The position numbers and the translations under genes are program-made. Shown here in pieces: positions 20,126 to 28,225 of a DNA stretch of 64,000 bases; within the stretch, counting starts at the first letter, position 1, and every line of letters begins with the position of its first letter. Under the pieces are notes generated by a model, which worked only from the letters and a program-made list of their open reading frames with translations, did not search any database and was not told the origin of the DNA. This DNA is from Flavobacterium anhuiense (GTDB lineage: Bacteria; Bacteroidota; Bacteroidia; Flavobacteriales; Flavobacteriaceae), in the NCBI RefSeq assembly GCF_900101855.1, contig NZ_FMVC01000001.1, positions 310,001 to 374,000 on the forward strand. The letters are read 5' to 3'.

Positions 20126-20143
20126 TTATCAATTGTTAATTAT
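20122..20143. repeat. Near-palindrome, right flank of the four-helix gene
   Basis: ATAATTATCAATTGTTAATTAT is a near-perfect palindrome overlapping the stop codon of the four-helix gene. It is similar in makeup to the left-flank palindrome (TTAATTAACAA). Confidence 0.65.
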
Positions 20144-20155
20144 CCATTTTCAATT

Positions 20156-21094
20156 ATGAAAGGACCTTTATTTTACTCAAAAATATTACTCTTTGGAGAA
20201 TACGGAATTATCCGCGACTCTAAAGGACTTTCTATTCCTTATAATTTTTATAATGGCGCTTTGAAAAAAAGCGAAGAACCTACAGAAGAAGCTATTGCTT
20301 CTAATAGAAGCTTAAGAAGTTTTGCGGCTTATCTTGAAGTGCTGCATACACAACAGCCAGAATTGGTTACATTTGATTTAGAAACTTTAAAAAATGATGT
20401 TGAAACTGGAATGTATTTCGATTCTAGCATTCCGCAAGGATATGGCGTTGGAAGCAGCGGCGCGCTTGTTGCGGCTATTTATGACAAATACGCTACAAAC
20501 AAAATCACTGTTCTAGAGAATCTGACTCGCGAAAAATTATTGCACTTAAAAAATATATTCTCTCAAATGGAAAGCTTTTTTCATGGAAAAAGTTCTGGTT
20601 TAGATCCTCTAAACAGCTATTTGAGCATTCCAATCCTGATTAATTCAAAAGACAATATTGAAGCAACTGGAATTCCGACCCAAAGTTTTGACGGAAAAGG
20701 TGCTGTATTTTTGTTAGATTCAGGAATTGTTGGAGAAACAGCTCCAATGGTTAGCATTTTTATGGAAAATTTAAAAGATAAAGGTTTCCGTGCGATGCTT
20801 AAAAATCAGTTTGTGAAATATACAGATGCCTGCGTAGAAAACTTCTTGCATGGCGATATGAAGTCTTTGTTTACCAATACCAAAAAGCTTTCTAAAGTGG
20901 TTCTGAATCACTTTAAACCAATGATTCCGGAACAGTTTCACGGAATCTGGCAACACGGAATTGACTCTAACGATTATTATCTAAAACTTTGCGGTTCTGG
21001 AGGCGGCGGTTATATCCTTGGATTTACTGAAGATTTAGAACGTGCAAAAGCAGCTTTAAAAGACTATAAATTAGAAGTTGTTTACCAATTTTAA
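20156..21094 (+). CDS. GHMP kinase, probable mevalonate kinase
   Basis: A 312-residue GHMP kinase. The N-terminus SKILLFGEYGIIRDSKGLSIP matches the mevalonate-kinase start (KxILFGEYxV), the ATP loop is PQGYGVGSSGALVAAIYD (about 96-113), GKSSGLDPLNSYLS gives the catalytic Asp region, and KLCGSGGGGYILGF is the C-terminal GHMP motif. It would phosphorylate mevalonate; phosphomevalonate kinase is possible but less like this N-terminus. Its place downstream of mvaD supports a mevalonate role. Confidence 0.87.
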   Translation: MKGPLFYSKILLFGEYGIIRDSKGLSIPYNFYNGALKKSEEPTEEAIASNRSLRSFAAYLEVLHTQQPELVTFDLETLKNDVETGMYFDSSIPQGYGVGSSGALVAAIYDKYATNKITVLENLTREKLLHLKNIFSQMESFFHGKSSGLDPLNSYLSIPILINSKDNIEATGIPTQSFDGKGAVFLLDSGIVGETAPMVSIFMENLKDKGFRAMLKNQFVKYTDACVENFLHGDMKSLFTNTKKLSKVVLNHFKPMIPEQFHGIWQHGIDSNDYYLKLCGSGGGGYILGFTEDLERAKAALKDYKLEVVYQF

Positions 21095-21159
21095 TGCTTT
21101 AAACCCAGAAATTATTTGAGTAGATTCCCATAAGTTTTCATCCTAAAAAGTTATTTATT

Positions 21160-21750
21160 ATGAAAAGTATTTTTAAAATAATTAAAGCAACTTTTTTAGG
21201 AGGAATTCTCTTTTTGGCACCATTGATTGTACTGCTCGTTATTCTGGAAAAAGGTTATGGCATTATTCAAAAAATTACGCTTCCGCTGGCAGAACACCTT
21301 CCTAGAATACATGTTTTAGGAATTGCTCTTCAAGAACTTGCTGGAATAATAATGATAATCCTTATTTGTTTTGTTGCGGGTTTATTGGCGAAAACTGCCA
21401 AAGCAAAAAATTTGATTCAGAAATTAGAAGATGGCATTCTGAGCTTTGTTCCTGGATATTCATTTATGAAAAACATGAATGAAAACATTATGGGACTTGA
21501 ATCTAAGGATGATTTAAAAGTCATTTTGGTTCCAACAGACGCTGGATTGCAATTTGCTTTTTTAATTGAAGAGATAAACGAAAACAAATTTGCCGTTTTT
21601 ATTCCAGATGCGCCAAATCCGTGGAGTGGATCTGTAGTTTTCGTTGAAAAGAAAGACATTACAGATATTGATATTTCTCAAAAACAAGCTTTGGCCTGCA
21701 TTAGAAAATTAGGATTCGGTTCTAAAGTTTTATTAAAAAACAAGCTTTAA
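21160..21750 (+). CDS. DUF502 family membrane protein
   Basis: A 196-residue protein with two long hydrophobic segments (TFLGGILFLAPLIVLLVIL near 10-28 and ELAGIIMIILICFVAGLLA near 59-77) and a soluble C-terminal half. GYSFMKNM and the VVFVEKKDITDIDIS region fit DUF502 membrane proteins. Function unknown. It lies between the mevalonate-kinase-like gene and a UbiA prenyltransferase, with gaps of about 60 bases, so co-transcription with isoprenoid genes is likely. Confidence 0.82.
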   Translation: MKSIFKIIKATFLGGILFLAPLIVLLVILEKGYGIIQKITLPLAEHLPRIHVLGIALQELAGIIMIILICFVAGLLAKTAKAKNLIQKLEDGILSFVPGYSFMKNMNENIMGLESKDDLKVILVPTDAGLQFAFLIEEINENKFAVFIPDAPNPWSGSVVFVEKKDITDIDISQKQALACIRKLGFGSKVLLKNKL

Positions 21751-21809
21751 TTCTTCTAAAAAAAATAATAACCTTAAATTACCACTCTAAAAACTATAAC
21801 CTATAAGAA

Positions 21810-22766
21810 ATGCTGAGCAGACAAAATAAACTTTTAATAATGAAAATTGTTAGTTTGTTCTCTGTAGTTAGAGGTTATAACATTCCAATAATAGTTTTAG
21901 CACAATATTTATCGGCGATTTTTATATTGGCACCAGAAATTCGAGCACTGGATATTCTGCTGGATTTTTATTTGTTTCTAATTGTTTTTGCTTCTGCTAT
22001 TACAATTGCTTCGGGCTATATTATCAATAATTTTTACGATAGTCAGAAAGATTTAATTAATAGACCCAACAAGTCTATGCTGGATCGTTTGGTAAGCCAG
22101 AAAACAAAACTGAATGTTTATTTCAGCTTGAATTTCTTAGCAGTTTTAATGGCTTCTATTGTTTCGTGGCGCGCTTTTTTATTCTTTTCTGCGTATATTT
22201 TCATGATTTGGTTTTATTCGCATAAAATTAAAAAGTACCCAATTATCGGAAATCTAATGTCGGCATTACTGGCTGTCACTCCATTTTTTGCCATTTTGCT
22301 GTATTTTTACAATAAAATTTCTTTTGAAGAAATCGAAAATCATATGAGTCATTTTGTCGTGATCTCTGCTCATGCAGTTTTCTTGTTTTTACTTTTATTG
22401 ATTCGCGAAATGATAAAAGATCTTGAAAATCTGAAAGGCGATTTAGTAACCGATTATAGAACCATTCCTGTTTTGTATGGCGAAAAAATTTCAAAACAAA
22501 TCATTACGGCTTTGACTTTTTTAACCATTGTGCCAGTTTATGTTTTGGTCAACATACATGATGTGGGTTATATGGATATCTATTTTTATATATGTTTTGG
22601 TGTCCTGCTTTTCTTCCTGATTTATTTATGGCAATCCAATTCTAAAGAACAATTTCTAAGGCTCCATAATGTTTTAAAATTCCTGATTGTTTCTGGCGTT
22701 TTCTGCATTATACTGATTAATCCTAGTGTTTTATGGCATGGAAAGGAATTGATTTCTAATTATTAA
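21810..22766 (+). CDS. UbiA-family prenyltransferase (geranylgeranylglycerol-phosphate geranylgeranyltransferase-like)
   Basis: A 318-residue protein with eight or nine membrane segments. The first aspartate motif is NNFYDSQKDLINRPNK (about 71-86; NxxxDxxxD) and the second is around EMIKDLENLKGD (KDLxxxxGD). The start could also be the Met at 21840. Bacteroidota members of this clade are usually called geranylgeranylglycerol-phosphate geranylgeranyltransferase by similarity to archaeal ether-lipid enzymes. The lipid made in this organism is not established. Position next to mevalonate genes supports prenyl-donor use. Confidence 0.85.
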   Translation: MLSRQNKLLIMKIVSLFSVVRGYNIPIIVLAQYLSAIFILAPEIRALDILLDFYLFLIVFASAITIASGYIINNFYDSQKDLINRPNKSMLDRLVSQKTKLNVYFSLNFLAVLMASIVSWRAFLFFSAYIFMIWFYSHKIKKYPIIGNLMSALLAVTPFFAILLYFYNKISFEEIENHMSHFVVISAHAVFLFLLLLIREMIKDLENLKGDLVTDYRTIPVLYGEKISKQIITALTFLTIVPVYVLVNIHDVGYMDIYFYICFGVLLFFLIYLWQSNSKEQFLRLHNVLKFLIVSGVFCIILINPSVLWHGKELISNY

Positions 22767-22970
22767 GCTATATTCCACGGAGATACACAAAGATTTTTCT
22801 GCGAGACTTTGTGTCCAACTTTATGAATCTTTGCAAAATATCCAAAATGTTTAAACGAAGCCAATTATCACGCTTCTAATTTATTAAAAAATCAGCGCTA
22901 TTAATCTAAGAACATTGAACTTAGAATTTATTAGCAGGAAAAAACTATCTTTGCACAAATTAATGATTCT
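22767..22970. other. Intergenic gap with degenerate repeat
   Basis: The gap holds a degenerate inverted repeat near 22775-22836 (CCACGGAGATACACAAAG then GAGACTTTGTGTCC) and a promoter box at 22946. No gene is seen. Confidence 0.6.
22946..22953 (+). promoter_or_regulatory. -7 promoter box of the pseudouridine synthase gene
   Basis: TATCTTTG followed by CACAAAT ends 17 bases before the ATG at 22971. It is the same box and spacing as at mvaD. Confidence 0.6.
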
Positions 22971-23879
22971 ATGAACAATAAGGAAGGCAACAATAAAAGA
23001 GGCGGATCGAGACCAAACAGCTCACGATCAAACTCTAACAAGCCAAAACCTGCTTTACCAAAACGCGCGCAGGGACCGAAAAAAGTAAAACCTGAAGTAA
23101 AAGCAGCTCAAGAAGCAGCAGCTGAAAAATTTAGAAAACAAAATCAGCCAGCTAAGAGACAAAAAGCTTCAGATGAAATTCGCTTGAACAAGTACATTTC
23201 CAATTCTGGTATTTGCTCTCGTCGTGATGCCGATATTTACATTCAGTCTGGAAATGTAAAAGTTAACGGAACGGTGGTTACTGAAATGGGGTATTTGGTA
23301 AAATTAAATGATGTTGTAAATTTTGACGGCGTTACTCTAACTCCAGAAAAGAAAGAATATATCTTATTGAATAAGCCTAAAAACTTTACGACTGCGCTTG
23401 ACGAAGGCCAGGAATATCGTAACGTTCTAGAGTTAGTTCGTGGTTCTACAAATGCAAAAATTGCTCCTGTCGGAAGAATGGACAAGAATACAACTGGTTT
23501 GTTATTGTTTACTAACGACACCGATATGATTCGTAAATTTACGTTGCCAAATCAAAAATCGTCTAAGATTTACCAAGTTTCTTTAGACAAAAACTTAAAA
23601 TTTGAAGACTTAGAAAAAATCAGCAAAGGTCTTGTTCTTGACGGACACCGCGTTTTTGTTGAAGAAGTAAGCTATATCGATAATGAGCCAAAAAGCGAAG
23701 TTGGCCTTAAATTGCGTACTGCTAACGTAAAGGTGGTGCGTGCTATTTTTGAATCGTTTGATTATAATGTATTACGAATTGACCGTGTTTCATTTGCCGG
23801 ACTGACCAAAAAGAATCTTCCTCGTGGAAATTGGCGCTTTTTGACCGATCAAGAAATTATCAATTTGAAAAACATGTAA
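22971..23879 (+). CDS. Ribosomal large-subunit pseudouridine synthase B-like (RsuA/RluB family)
   Basis: A 302-residue protein. The first 65 or so residues are a basic, low-complexity tail (NNKEGNNKRGGSRPNS, repeated Lys/Pro/Ala) common in Bacteroidota RluB proteins. An S4 RNA-binding domain follows (IRLNKYISNSGICSRRDAD, about 70-88), and the catalytic motif is VGRMDKNTTGLLLFTND with the active Asp. The end KKNLPRGNWRFLTDQEI is typical. It would isomerise a uridine in 23S rRNA (RluB) or 16S rRNA (RsuA); the subtype is not certain. A weak hairpin terminator follows. Confidence 0.9.
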   Translation: MNNKEGNNKRGGSRPNSSRSNSNKPKPALPKRAQGPKKVKPEVKAAQEAAAEKFRKQNQPAKRQKASDEIRLNKYISNSGICSRRDADIYIQSGNVKVNGTVVTEMGYLVKLNDVVNFDGVTLTPEKKEYILLNKPKNFTTALDEGQEYRNVLELVRGSTNAKIAPVGRMDKNTTGLLLFTNDTDMIRKFTLPNQKSSKIYQVSLDKNLKFEDLEKISKGLVLDGHRVFVEEVSYIDNEPKSEVGLKLRTANVKVVRAIFESFDYNVLRIDRVSFAGLTKKNLPRGNWRFLTDQEIINLKNM

Positions 23880-23905
23880 TTGTTTTTCAAATTAAATCAT
23901 AAATG

Positions 23906-23940
23906 AATCCTGTTTTCTTCTTGAAAATGGGATTTTTTAT
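23906..23940 (+). terminator. Probable terminator after the pseudouridine synthase gene
   Basis: AATCCTGTTTTC and GAAAATGGGATT form an imperfect hairpin followed by TTTTTTA. It lies between two convergent genes. Confidence 0.6.
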
Positions 23941-23942
23941 TT

Positions 23943-24551
23943 TTAAAAACTAAAAAAATTATGTCCGAAAAGGGTAAAAATAGATCTTCCGATAGATTGG
24001 TTTTTGTCTTCTACTGTTTCGTAATTTGAAAAACCTAGGATGATTTTGATTCCGGGAGGAATGCTGTTTAAAATATCTCTTTTTTGATCTTCTAAAAGGA
24101 GTTTTAAACTTTCTATTAATTGAAGATTATATCTTAAGTAAGACATTACAAGTAATGCTGAAAAGTTTAGTATTTCTCTGGCTGTTTCGCTTTTTATGCC
24201 AACTTCGTTAGAAACCATTTCTGAAATTCTGCCTTTTTTATTTGAAAACAATTCTTTCAGCAATACATTTCCTTCTAAACGGTAGCAGTCGTCGACTGAT
24301 AAAATTCTGCCTGCATTAAAATCTACTTCTTGGTAAAAAGTGGAATCTTCTTGGATTAGCGAGACAATTTCGGAGTAAAAATCAGATTCTTCTGCTTTGT
24401 TGTAGAGTCCCATCAGAATTGTGCCGATCGAGACATCTATTCCTTTGATTAAAAGCGCATCATTTTCAAAATAAAACTTGTTTAACTTGGAGACAACATT
24501 AGAAGAAATAAAGCGTCTAAGTTCAATTTGTAGGTTTGGGGTCATACTCAT
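23943..24551 (-). CDS. DUF937-like protein of unknown function
   Basis: A 202-residue protein read from 24551; a Met two codons later is an equally good start. No signal peptide or membrane span is clear. The composition and pattern (LIKGIDVSIGTILMGLYNKAE, LLKELFSNKKGRISEMVSNEVGIKS, FSALLVMSYLRY) resemble DUF937 proteins, which are helical and of unknown function. It is convergent with the pseudouridine synthase and followed on the 5' side by an AT-rich gap of about 280 bases. Confidence 0.7.
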   Translation of the reverse strand: MSMTPNLQIELRRFISSNVVSKLNKFYFENDALLIKGIDVSIGTILMGLYNKAEESDFYSEIVSLIQEDSTFYQEVDFNAGRILSVDDCYRLEGNVLLKELFSNKKGRISEMVSNEVGIKSETAREILNFSALLVMSYLRYNLQLIESLKLLLEDQKRDILNSIPPGIKIILGFSNYETVEDKNQSIGRSIFTLFGHNFFSF

Positions 24552-24829
24552 AACTTAAAAAATGATTATTTATACTTATTTAAAATAACCGATAAAATGA
24601 GGCTTTTCATCGATTATCGTGATAAAAATATAAAATATTTTAACATTTCCAAAAATTAAGTTAAAAATTTAGGTGGTCGATTTTCAAGCATTTAGCCCTA
24701 AAAAATGAGGAAATGAGCAAATATAAAGCTTGACGTAACCTATAAGATACAAAAATTATTTTTAAAATTTTAAGAGTTTTTTTCAAAAAATCAAAAATAT
24801 AAGAAAAAGCTTAAAGTCAAAATTACCAT

Positions 24830-25330
24830 TTAGAAAATAAGCGCTCTATTTTGCCAAAGGATAGTCAGAAAAATCCCGAGATAAATTACTGAAAAAAAGA
24901 AGTTCACAAAACTCGAAGCCAAGAATCCGAGAACAGAACCTGTAGCCGCTTTTAGCGCACGTTTATGATTTTGAGAGTCGAATAATAATTCGCCAATAAG
25001 CGCACCTACAAACGGACCAATGATGACTCCAAACGGAATTGGCGCTATAATCCCGACAATCAAACCAATATTGGTTCCCCAGATTCCATAAGAACTTCCT
25101 CCAAACTTTTTGGTTCCCTTAGATGGAATCACATAATCTAAAATGGTAATCGTTACCATCAAAACAAAAGTGATTCCAAGAACCCAATAATTGTTTTCTA
25201 CTGCCTTGGTTAGATACAGGAGCAACAGCCCAACCCAACAGCTTGATAATCTAGGCAACACAGGGAGAAAACTTCCGAAAACACCTACTATTACGCATAT
25301 AAACCCCAACAGCACTAAAAGTAAATCCAT
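24830..25330 (-). CDS. DUF456 family membrane protein
   Basis: A 166-residue, very hydrophobic protein with about four to five membrane segments and the family glycine pattern (LGFICVIVGVFGSFLPVLP, GSSYGIWGTNIGLIVG, IIGPFVGALIGELL). DUF456 proteins are widespread small membrane proteins of unknown function. It stands alone; the divergent plus-strand gene begins at 25421. Confidence 0.88.
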   Translation of the reverse strand: MDLLLVLLGFICVIVGVFGSFLPVLPRLSSCWVGLLLLYLTKAVENNYWVLGITFVLMVTITILDYVIPSKGTKKFGGSSYGIWGTNIGLIVGIIAPIPFGVIIGPFVGALIGELLFDSQNHKRALKAATGSVLGFLASSFVNFFFSVIYLGIFLTILWQNRALIF

Positions 25331-25420
25331 ATTATTTTTATCAATTTATTTTTACAAATTACTACTTTATTTTTTTTCGTACAAACCTTAAAATATGTAT
25401 CTTTAAAGTATGAAGATGCC

Positions 25421-25969
25421 ATGAACCTAGGCAAGCTTCACAAAAAAAATTGTATTTTTGTTCATTCATTCAATTTTAAAACTTTGAGGCAGTTTTTCCC
25501 TTTTTTTATTTGTATTCTTTTCAATTCTTGTCAATATTTTGAGAAGCAGGTTCCGTCTGAAAAAGAATTACTTCAAAAAGAGCTAAAGTCAATCAATTGG
25601 AAAGAAGTTGACGAATATCCTTCTGTTCCTAACTGTGATAAAATTGCAGATAAAAAACTTCGTCAGCAATGTTTTTTTGAAGTCATGTCAAACCTTATCC
25701 AAGAAAAACTAAACGTAGATACTTTATCGATATTATATCCAGAATTGGATACTATCGAAGTGAAAGTTACTGTCTTTCCAAATTCAACCATGAAGTTTGA
25801 ACCTCAGTTTCCTAAAGATTCAGTAGCGTATGACACCATAAAAATCGACAGCATTCTGCATGCTCGCTTAGTCGATTTCCCAAAAGTAAATCCGGCTATA
25901 AAACGTGGTATTCCAGTAAAAACACAATTTATTCTGCCTGTTATTCTAAAAGCAAAAGACGATAAATAA
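25421..25969 (+). CDS. Putative lipoprotein, TonB-C-like fold possible
   Basis: A 182-residue product from the ATG at 25421. A hydrophobic stretch FFPFFICILFNSC (about 25-37) ends in a lipobox-like Cys, but the first 24 residues make an unusually long n-region, so the true start may be a later non-ATG codon. The rest has charged helix then beta segments (ELDTIEVKVTVFPNSTMKF, VNPAIKRGIPVKTQFILPVIL) recalling the strand pattern of TonB C-terminal domains. Its function is not recognised. It is followed by a repeat at 25975. Confidence 0.6.
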   Translation: MNLGKLHKKNCIFVHSFNFKTLRQFFPFFICILFNSCQYFEKQVPSEKELLQKELKSINWKEVDEYPSVPNCDKIADKKLRQQCFFEVMSNLIQEKLNVDTLSILYPELDTIEVKVTVFPNSTMKFEPQFPKDSVAYDTIKIDSILHARLVDFPKVNPAIKRGIPVKTQFILPVILKAKDDK

Positions 25970-25974
25970 GTTTT

Positions 25975-26058
25975 ATAAGGAGCTGATTCCTGCTGTCCGC
26001 TATATTTTTTGCTTTTTAAAGAAAAAAGCAAAAAGATGCCGCTCCCATCAGGGCTAAG
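25975..26058. repeat. Intergenic repeat with long T/A hairpin
   Basis: TTTTTTGCTTTTTAAAG and AAAAAAGCAAAAA form a hairpin flanked by GAGCTGATTCCTGCTGTCCG and GATGCCGCTCCCATCAGGGC. From memory this class of element is frequent in Flavobacteria; the hairpin could also terminate the convergent genes. Confidence 0.65.
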
Positions 26059-26078
26059 GAACCCTATTTCAAAAGAAA

Positions 26079-27182
26079 TTATTTTTTAAACTGACGATCT
26101 TTCCATTCATAAGAGCCAAACAAACTATATAGGGCTACTGTTGAGCTAAAAAACGGATACAACAAACTACTCAACAAAAGACTTTTTATTCTGTTTTTAG
26201 TCAAAAATTGATTGGTTATTGAAAGTAAAACATAATCGATTGCAAACTTAAAAAAAGCAAAAAGCACAAAAATCGGATAAGACCAAATTCCGAAAAGAAG
26301 AAAGAAAAATCCAAAAACAAAACTCAAATTTCCGAAAAAAACAATCAACCCGAGAAATTTACCAAAAGTGCTTTTATATGAAGTTGTTTTGGCCGCCCAG
26401 CGCACTCTTTGATAAAATAATGATTTCCAGTTTTCGGTTGGTTTTGTAACGACAATTGCTTCGTCAGCTTTTAGATACTGAACTTCTTTTGGAAATTTTT
26501 CAATTGCTTTCTGCAGTAAAAAAACATCATCTCCGCTGGCGATTTTTTCGTTTCCTCCAAAGCCATTCAGTTTTTCAAACAATGATTTCGTGTAGGCAAA
26601 ATTGGCTCCATTGCACATAAATCCTTTATTCAATCCAAAACTTCCAATGGTTGCACCTTGCAAACTTGTCAAGTCTAATTGCTGAAAATGATCTAAAAAA
26701 GAATTTTTACATTGATACCTTACAGCACCAGCTAACATCGAAACTTTGTTCTCCTGAATGTAATTATCAAAGGCCAAAAGCCAATTTTTTAGAACAATGC
26801 AATCAGCATCTGTGGTAATAACCCAATCGGTTTTTACATGTTGCATTGCAGTTGTAATCGCGTCCTTTTTTGGAGAATTTGAAATCCGAATATTATCGAT
26901 TATCGAAACTTGAAACCTGAAACTTGAAACCTGAAACTTTTCATTTGAAGAATCATCAACCAAAATCACTTCAAATAAATCTCTCGGATAATTTAAGTTT
27001 GAAAAACTCTCTAAAAGTATAGGTAGATTTTCTTTTTCATTTCGAAACGGAACTATAATCGTAAAACTAGTTTGCGGTTTTAAATCCGTTATTTGATATT
27101 TCTTCACTTTAAAAAAACCATAAATCAGCAAAGAAATGCTACTAATATAAATGGTTAATATTGCGAACAATCCAAAAATCAT
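26079..27182 (-). CDS. Glycosyltransferase family 2 with C-terminal membrane segments
   Basis: A 367-residue protein: one N-terminal membrane helix, a GT-A catalytic domain and two or three C-terminal membrane segments. Motifs are FTIIVPFRNEKENLP, VILVDDSS, TTDADCIV (DxD) and QRVRWAAKT (QxxRW), the pattern of processive-type GT2 enzymes. Near residues 80-93 it contains FQVSSFRFQVS, encoded by a GAAACTTGAAACCT direct repeat that looks inserted. Its ATG overlaps the stop of the upstream flippase-like gene by four bases, so the two form an operon. Acceptor and sugar are unknown. Confidence 0.9.
   Translation of the reverse strand: MIFGLFAILTIYISSISLLIYGFFKVKKYQITDLKPQTSFTIIVPFRNEKENLPILLESFSNLNYPRDLFEVILVDDSSNEKFQVSSFRFQVSIIDNIRISNSPKKDAITTAMQHVKTDWVITTDADCIVLKNWLLAFDNYIQENKVSMLAGAVRYQCKNSFLDHFQQLDLTSLQGATIGSFGLNKGFMCNGANFAYTKSLFEKLNGFGGNEKIASGDDVFLLQKAIEKFPKEVQYLKADEAIVVTKPTENWKSLFYQRVRWAAKTTSYKSTFGKFLGLIVFFGNLSFVFGFFFLLFGIWSYPIFVLFAFFKFAIDYVLLSITNQFLTKNRIKSLLLSSLLYPFFSSTVALYSLFGSYEWKDRQFKK
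26905..26940. repeat. Direct repeat GAAACTTGAAACCT inside the GT2 gene
   Basis: Two and a half copies of a 14-base unit GAAACTTGAAACCT. The same words occur between genes at 17876-17910 and at 28195-28217. Reading frame is kept. Confidence 0.75.
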
Positions 27183-28123
27183 TCTGCTGTTTTGGTTTTA
27201 AAATTCAGTACAAAATAACTTCCTAAAACTACTGGCAACACGACATTTAAAAACCACATTAAAGTGCTGATGAAAATTACAATCCATTCGTTTACACCCA
27301 AAATTCCAAAGAAATAAATCGCAACACTTCCTTTCACCGCAAAATCTAAAAACTGAAAAGTTGGCAATGACGAAGCCAAAAAGTAAACCGAAGTTATCGC
27401 AGCCATTAAAGTCAAGTAAGGCAAATCGACATCAAAACCTAAAAACAAAAAGTAATATTGATGCGAAAAAACCAAATAGCGGCAGATTCCCAAAAAGATA
27501 TTTTTCTGATGAACCGATTTCGGAATTTCGTTGATTTTATGAATCAGTTTTTCAATCGAATAGCCTTTTACTTTTATCTTTTTAATGGAGAATAATAGAA
27601 TCAAAATCAACATAAATCCGCCAAAGAGAATCAGGACTGTTCTGGTTGTAATTACATTGAATTCAGCGTTAAAATACAACAATCCGAAAATCCCAAAAAT
27701 AATGGTTAGAATCATCTGGATTCCGTTGCAGATTAAGTTTAAGAAAACCACTCTTTTGGCTTCAGATTTTGGATAATACAACGCTTTTCCAGCATACTCT
27801 CCTACTCCATTTGGCGTAAAAATTCCAGCTGTCAATGCCGCTAAAACCTGTTTTGTGGCTTCGTAAACTGATATTTTATGAATAACTTGTACAAGATTCT
27901 GCCACTTTAAAATTTCGAAATAACGATTCAAAACGCTCAAAAGTAGAATAAACGAAATCCCTAAAACCGACTGGTTTTTCTTGAACAAGACAATAAACTT
28001 CTGCCAATCTAATTTGTCGTTGTTAGCCAGCTGATTGTAAATAAAATAAAATGCGCCGCCAACAATCAAAAGTTTGGCCAGAAGAACTAGGAATTGCTTA
28101 GCTTTGTGAGGAATTGAAATCAT
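27179..28123 (-). CDS. Lysylphosphatidylglycerol synthase-like flippase domain membrane protein
   Basis: The ATG at 28121-28123 gives 314 residues; an upstream in-frame TTG would add eleven unlikely residues. It has about seven to eight membrane segments and features of the UPF0104/AglD-type family (NRYFEILKWQNLV, GIFTPNGVGEYAGKALYY, LPTFQFLDFAVKGSVA). These proteins resemble the membrane part of MprF without its synthase domain, and some are lipid or glycolipid flippases. It is translationally coupled to a GT2 gene, which suggests a joint step in making a glycolipid or polysaccharide. Substrate unknown. Confidence 0.83.
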   Translation of the reverse strand: MISIPHKAKQFLVLLAKLLIVGGAFYFIYNQLANNDKLDWQKFIVLFKKNQSVLGISFILLLSVLNRYFEILKWQNLVQVIHKISVYEATKQVLAALTAGIFTPNGVGEYAGKALYYPKSEAKRVVFLNLICNGIQMILTIIFGIFGLLYFNAEFNVITTRTVLILFGGFMLILILLFSIKKIKVKGYSIEKLIHKINEIPKSVHQKNIFLGICRYLVFSHQYYFLFLGFDVDLPYLTLMAAITSVYFLASSLPTFQFLDFAVKGSVAIYFFGILGVNEWIVIFISTLMWFLNVVLPVVLGSYFVLNFKTKTAE

Positions 28124-28225
28124 GCCGCAAAAGTAATCAATTTGAAAATGTGGCAATTTGAAAATGAGAAAATGAATTGTTTGATTTTCAAAAAACTTGA
28201 AACTTCAAACCTGAAACAAAAAAAA

